This document shows, one piece after another, positions 58,745 through 64,000 of a stretch of 64,000 bases of DNA. Each line of letters starts with the position of its first letter. Positions within the stretch are counted from its first letter, which is position 1. The position numbers and the translations under genes are program-made. The notes below the pieces were generated by a model. That model did no database searches. It saw nothing but the letters and a program-made list of their open reading frames with translations, and was not told the origin of the DNA. This stretch comes from Allium sativum (Eukaryota; Streptophyta; Magnoliopsida; Asparagales; Amaryllidaceae). Where the stretch lies: contig CM060923.1 in the NCBI GenBank assembly GCA_030737875.1, positions 34,340,501 through 34,404,500 of the forward strand, written 5' to 3'.

Positions 58745-60035
58745 TGTAACACCCCACGTCCATTAATGTCACTCACAAAGGGAATGCATTAACTTCCATG
58801 GAGCATTTTAAGTAAGTATAGAACAGAAAACCACAACAAGACAGATATAAAGCAGTACTTAAAAAATTAAAACTTTATTTCATTGCAGCGGATAGACCCA
58901 TATGTTCGATTACATCATCAAAACCATAAACCAATGTCAAGTACATCATATCCATCTTGATAAAACAAAGTACATAAACTGAAAGACATAATCCCCAACA
59001 TTAAAATAGCCATAAATAAAGAGAAGCAGAACTTTACTTCAGCGGCCCAAGAAATCTCCTAAAAGCAGTCCAAAATCAAGCTCCACTGGTGCTAGTACCA
59101 ACCTGAGCACCTGGGGGGGGGGGAGAGATGGAAAAAGGGGGTCAGACATAAAGTCTGGCGAGTGCGATAATTCTAACAATATAATTAACAAAGTAACTAG
59201 GCTAAGGCATAAGTTGGAAAATAAGGAAATGATCATGAACCATTGATTATGACAGAGTAAACAAGGAAACAGGATGAACAACGATACCGTTAAAGCGCAC
59301 TTAACCCACAAATATAAATTTACTAAACTACACCAACACTATAGGATAATTGCTATACTGCACCGCCACAAGTATACTGCACCACCACTAGTCACCCTAA
59401 GGTTGATCCCGCCTACAACTTAATAATGATATTGGTAGTTTCGTGCACCCCTAGCTGCCTTCATAGGTGTCGTCTGCCCCTATCTCCACTAGGTGTACCC
59501 ACTACCCCCAAGCGATCGGCTCCCTAACTCGTAGATACCCGTGTTGGCCCCACAGTGGGGTGTATCACTCCCCCAAAGTGGCAACCCGATACCACCAAGA
59601 ATGCATGGCTTATACCTACACGATGCAACAACGTCTTACCTACCAGCCCGGGTCCACACACGCATATGAACCCGTTGGACTTGCGTTTCCACCGCTAACC
59701 TGGTTTGGCCTCTTACAGTCAAGCCCAGTATGCGTGTCCCGTCCTCGACTTGGGTCGAGCCCACAAAGATACGTATGGGTTACTGGTTGAAACGGGCCCC
59801 CATTACTTGACACAAGCTATCCACCTAAGCTTGGTCCCCTCTAGTACATCCCACTTAACCCACTTCTTATTCATGTTTCAATTTGGTTAAGTGTTTCTAA
59901 TCGTTTTTCCAAATGCCACCCAAGGCACCCACTAGATTCCACATGCCACCCAAGGAACCCACTTAACCCCCTCATGTCCCACTACATGCTTATCTGGTTA
60001 AGTGTTTCTTAATTCATTAAGACCGTAACCTCATA

Positions 60036-60259
60036 AAGACCTCTCACATTAGACTTGCATTTGTGGCAGCTGGATTTGCCGGGCGGGTCCGGGCAGTCTT
60101 ACACCACAAAAGAGTCTAACCTCGTGTCTTTACAATTGTTACGTATTTAGTTCGTGCCTAAGACCTCTCACATTAGACTGGCATTTGTGGCAGCTGGATT
60201 TGCCGGGCGGGTCCAGGCAGTCTTACACCACAAAAGAGCCTAACCTCGTGTCTTAGACG
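60036..60259. repeat. Tandem duplication in the Tekay LTR (offset 124 bp)
   Basis: Two near-identical copies of about 100 bp starting aagacctctcacattagact and ending taacctcgtgtctt. Only a few substitutions between them. Confidence 0.92.
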
Positions 60260-61704
60260 ATTAATTACTCCTAATTAATCATTCCCCAATTTGAATTACT
60301 TTCCCTATTCAAATAATCAATTCCAAATTTAACGATGTCCATAATTGACTCAATTACGTCCATCCATTTAAGGTATGTAAAATCATACCAATTTCACCAC
60401 AATTTTATTTTATGCCTTTTAAGGCATTTATGCCAATTAAATCTTAATATTATCCCCTTTTTCCCCACGTAGTACGTTTGTTCGTTCAACGTAGAAATAC
60501 ACGTTAGACTCGAATAGTCTAACTCATGAAATAAAAGAAAAGATCACAATATATACACATAATTAAAACATAGATCTAACATAGGGGTGAACTTGCATAT
60601 GTGAATGATGTTCTACATCTAAAACTTGCATAGGCCAAAATTACAACTTGCATAAACAACATATGTCATGGATCCAAATTTAAAGGTGTGAACTTGATGA
60701 GAAAATGGCCACAAACTTGCATAAACATCATATGTCATAGAACTTGATGAAATAATGGCCATAAACTTGCATAAACTTCATATGTCATAGATCTATATCT
60801 AAAGGGGGTAAACTTGCATAGGTAATAACATAACATGATTCATATCCAACTCATAAACTCACATATGTGATCGCAACAATGGTGTAAACAGGTATCTAAC
60901 ATGTAAGTTATCATGTAGAATTTAGCGTATGTCATAGCCTAACTTTCAATTAAATTTCACATAAACTAGGTGCCATAGCCATGTAAGGTCACATATAATT
61001 CTACCCAAACTTATATATGGTTCATGTTTGAATCAACATCTAAACTTTCCTACATATGATTTATCATATGAATCAATATCACAAACTAGCATAAGAAACA
61101 TGACGATTTGATTGTATATAAAATTACAACATGGATGATAGCAACATAACTTTACATCGTAAATGATAGCATCATAACATAACATCATAGATATTTCAAT
61201 CATAATCCTACAACATAATTACAACATGCAATCAATACTTCATATCACATCCATACAATCCGCGTTATAACTTAATCTAATTAAATTACTAATTATCTTG
61301 TTAAAACTATCAAACTCACAACTCAAAAGCAGTCTTGAGTTCTGAATTCTGATTTCTGGAGTTAAATTAGCGCTCCTTTGATGAAGATTCGCTGTTAGGG
61401 TTGAATAGTTCTGATTTGGTTCGCTGTTCTTCCTCTTAATTTGGTGGCGGCTGCTCTAGGGTTCAAGACAACAGCATGACGGCCATAGTTTTAGTTTTAA
61501 TTCTGATTTAGGGTTTAAGTCTATGGGTCTTTTTATAGAGTTATGAATTAATTTAAGCCGTCGGATGTTCTTAGGGTTAATCAAAACCATTCAATCATGA
61601 TAGGGTGATGAGTTAGCCCTAATGACTCAGCAAGGAGTCAGAAAGGACTCAACAACACGGGTCAGCCTGAACCAGAAAGCTGTGCAGGCTCCTGCCTCGG
61701 CCTG

Positions 61705-61762
61705 GGCGCACTTGGCAGGTGCGCCAGTGTTAAAATGTACTGGCGCACTTCCCAAGTGCGCC
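61705..61762. repeat. Pair of GC-rich palindromes
   Basis: GGCGCACTT-ggc-AGGTGCGCC at 61705-61725 (one mismatch) and GGCGCACTT-ccc-AAGTGCGCC at 61742-61762 (perfect 9-bp stem), near the U3 start of the LTR. Confidence 0.9.
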
Positions 61763-61984
61763 AGTGCATTTTATTTATTTATTTATTTATTCTACTTTGC
61801 CACCAAACTTCGTTCGTCCATAACTCTTTCATCCGGTACTCGTTTCCCGCAAACTCGGACTCTATTTCAACCAGAATTCCGAGACGAACACAATGGCGCA
61901 ACCCCATTCTCTTAATTCTCACGTCTGAGATTAATTATTCTTTAATTCAGTTAATTCGATTATTCAAAAATCCGGGGTGTTACA

Positions 61985-61999
61985 TTCTCCCCTCCTTAA
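61985..61999 (-). promoter_or_regulatory. Polypurine tract of the Tekay element
   Basis: On the minus strand TTTAAGGAGGGGAGAA directly precedes the LTR start TGTAACACC. Just upstream lies an 8-bp stem hairpin (62001-62020). Confidence 0.9.
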
Positions 62000-62559
62000 A
62001 AGATTTCGTCCCCGAAATCTCCAAGTTAAGGAGAATGCATATCCTACCATCCAAACAACCATCTACTCAGCCATCGAACACGGGCATCCATTGTCCTTAT
62101 AAAATTTCTAATGCTGTATGAACATATGCAAAAATTGTGTGTATATGTTCTTTATCTAATGCAAAATCAGGCGGTCTACTGATTCAGTTGACCTCCTTAA
62201 TGCAAACCATGATAGTGCCATGCGTCCATTATGTATGCGAAAGAACCTTATCGATACATATTATTTCTACATGCGTGCACAACCATTCACCAAAATGCAA
62301 CATCCATATAATGGTACAACCATTATTCATCCATTACTTAAATATGTACACACATTTATATGCAATATGAAGTGACTGAGCCGATCTAGTGCCTAAAGTG
62401 TGTGTATATGCATCCACGAGCAACCACTAGCAAACACTTGCATCCACTTGCATCCATCATACATAACATGTCTCAAACACATGTTTCAACCATAGGACTA
62501 CCCTATATAAAGGTCAAAGATACTAGCAAGAGGACATACTAAAGATAAGATAAGTACAA

Positions 62560-64000
62560 GATAAGCGATAAAGGAGAAATTAAAAGACATACCCTCGAAA
62601 AGAAAAGGGTATAATGAACGCATCTTCGCTTCCGTCTCCTAAGTAGCGTTGCTCTCATCATCTCCCCATTGCACTTTGACTAGTTTGACCTCTCGATTCC
62701 TCAACTTCTTAATCTCCGACCCAAGAATGCGCGTAGGAGCTTGTCGAATCGTTGCATCACGCTCGATCTCCACCTCTCTAAGCAAGCTCGGCTCTACCAC
62801 TTCCGCGGTCTCGTGCAAGCACTTCCTCAAATGTGATACATGGAATACGTCGTGTACACCACTAAGTCTCTCGGGCAACTCCACTCTATACGCCATCTGC
62901 CCAATCCTTTCCTTAATAGGAAACGGTCCTACGAACCTTGGTGCTAACTTCCCAACGGACCCAAAGCGAACGACGTTCCATAATGGAGACACTTTGACAA
63001 AAACCATGTCCCCAACATCAAACTCAAGATCTGACCTTCTCTTGTCCGCATAAGATTTCTGCCTATCTTGCGCCGTCTTCATCCTCCTTCGAATCAAATC
63101 GATCTTCTCCGAAGTCTCTTTAATCATATCGGGTCCAAGCAAGATCTTATCCGTAGATTCCCACCAACATGTAGGCGAACGACACGGCCGTCCATAAAGA
63201 GTTTCGAACGGTGCCATGCCAATGCTAGACTGAAAGCTATTATTATATGCAAACTTTACCAACGGAAGATGTTCTTCCCATGTACCTCCGAAATCTAAGA
63301 CACGTAATCTCAATAGGTCCTCTAGAATACGATCCACCCTCTCGGTCTGGCCGTCCGTCTGAGGATGATATGCGGTGCTCAAACATAACTGAGTCCCTAC
63401 CGCCTCTTGCAAGCTTTTCCAAAATTCGCTAGTGAAAATAGGATCGCGGTCGCTCACTATGCTCGAAGGAACACCGTGCAAACGAACTATTTCTCGAATG
63501 TATACGGAGGCTAACCATGGAGCAGTCCTTTTACTCTTCACGGGAATGAAATGGGCGCTCTTAGTACTATCTACCACGACCCAAATCCCGTATTACCCTT
63601 CCTCGATCTCGGTAATCCGTCAATAAAGTCCATTGAGACGCTTTCCCACTTCCATTGTAGGACCTCCAATGGGTGAAGCAATCCACCGGGCTTCTTTTGC
63701 TCCGCTTTTACTTGTTGGCACACCAAGCATCTAGCGACATACTCAGCCACATCTTTCTTCATGCCGGCCCAAAAGTAAACTCGTCTCATGTCCATGTACA
63801 TCTTGTCCCCGCAGGGATGAATGGTCATCTTCGAACGATGGGCATCATCAAGAATGGTCTTCCTCAGATTTTCGTCCCGTGGTACACAAAGTCTACCGTC
63901 CCTACGCAACCAACCCTTATCATCTAGGGTATACCTACGGAGATGGCTCGATGATTCCCTTCCTTTGAGCTTTTCTACTAACTCAACCAACTGTGGGTCG
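62560..64000 (-). pseudogene. Ty3 integrase with chromodomain, two lesions
   Basis: Open from the window edge. The zinc-binding region is HRSKMTIHP...CLVCQQVKAE, then WKWESVSMDFIDGLP. A single-base frameshift follows at about 63585, and the catalytic core continues from 63577: Asp in VDSTKSAHF, Asp in IVSDRDPIFTSEFW and Glu in HPQTDGQTERVD, so all three DDE residues are present. Next come YNNSFQSSIGMAPFE-LYGR, the GPF region and HDVFHVSHLRK. The chromodomain segment (PTRILGSEIKKLRNREVKLV) runs to DDESNAT, where a TAG at 62639-62641 stands where Trp is usual, and readable sequence continues to about 62560. Only two lesions in 1.4 kb suggest a young copy. Confidence 0.93.

Larger units (their letters stand above)
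58745..61984 (-). mobile_element. 3' LTR of the Tekay element (3.24 kb)
   Basis: Plus-strand borders are TGTAACACCCCACG and CCGGGGTGTTACA, so on the minus strand it also starts TGTAACACC and ends TGTTACA. It contains a 124-bp-offset duplication (60036-60259), two GC-rich palindromes (61705-61762) and a polyG run near 59113. Frames inside are incidental. Confidence 0.92.
58745..64000 (-). mobile_element. Tekay-type Ty3 chromovirus, 3' part (continues past window)
   Basis: Minus-strand element: integrase and chromodomain (64000 to about 62560), 3' untranslated part, polypurine tract, then the 3' LTR. It is inserted in the gag of the Tat-type element. The left target site at 58740-58744 is ACGAT. 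Its other LTR lies beyond 64000. Confidence 0.92.

Overview
The window is nuclear DNA of a flowering plant. It is AT-rich, full of microsatellites and nested LINE, Ty3, Copia, TRIM, hAT and MITE elements, and holds two intron-containing plant-type genes. I cannot name the species. I see no rRNA, tRNA, CRISPR or organellar genes.

Host genes. (1) A two-exon gene on the minus strand (11193-11638) encodes a 113-aa secreted cysteine-rich peptide of the EPF/EPFL (stomatal/organ patterning) family. (2) A complete six-exon minus-strand gene (16128-34995) encodes a 332-aa nitronate monooxygenase (2-nitropropane dioxygenase family, FMN TIM barrel). Its coding sequence is only about 1 kb but spans 18.9 kb, because intron 1 is 13.4 kb and intron 2 is 3.7 kb and both are filled with repeats. 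(3) A broken copy of an ISU/IscU Fe-S scaffold gene (36613-36995) is cargo inside a hAT-type transposon.

Layout. 1-2467: 3' part of an L1-type LINE. 2.5-9.9 kb: decayed Ty3 pieces, a hAT-like MITE and an intact solo LTR (9015-9848, 5-bp target duplication). 11-12 kb: EPFL gene. 13-14.4 kb: two more hAT-like MITEs. 16.1-35.0 kb: nitronate monooxygenase gene, with SINEs, a Harbinger-type MITE, AT-microsatellite-flanked foldback elements, a rearranged Tekay LTR fragment and an ORF2-less LINE in its introns. 36-53 kb: a minus-strand Copia element broken up by a hAT element carrying ISU, by a 1.3-kb TRIM, and by a Tekay-type Ty3 element reduced to two about 5.7-5.9-kb LTRs. 53-56 kb: unassigned DNA with arrays of short palindromes. 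56.2-58.7 kb: 5' LTR and broken gag of a Tat-type Ty3 element, cut in its gag by a minus-strand Tekay element (58745 to window end) whose 3.24-kb LTR, polypurine tract, integrase and chromodomain are visible.

Main points of interest: the hAT element with captured ISU coding sequence; a 1.1-kb direct duplication flanking the Tekay pair that looks like a giant target-site duplication; hairpins next to the polypurine tract in three retroelements, with paired base changes between the two Tekay families; a conserved LTR stem in four Ty3 elements; and a TRIM with three evenly spaced homologous hairpins.
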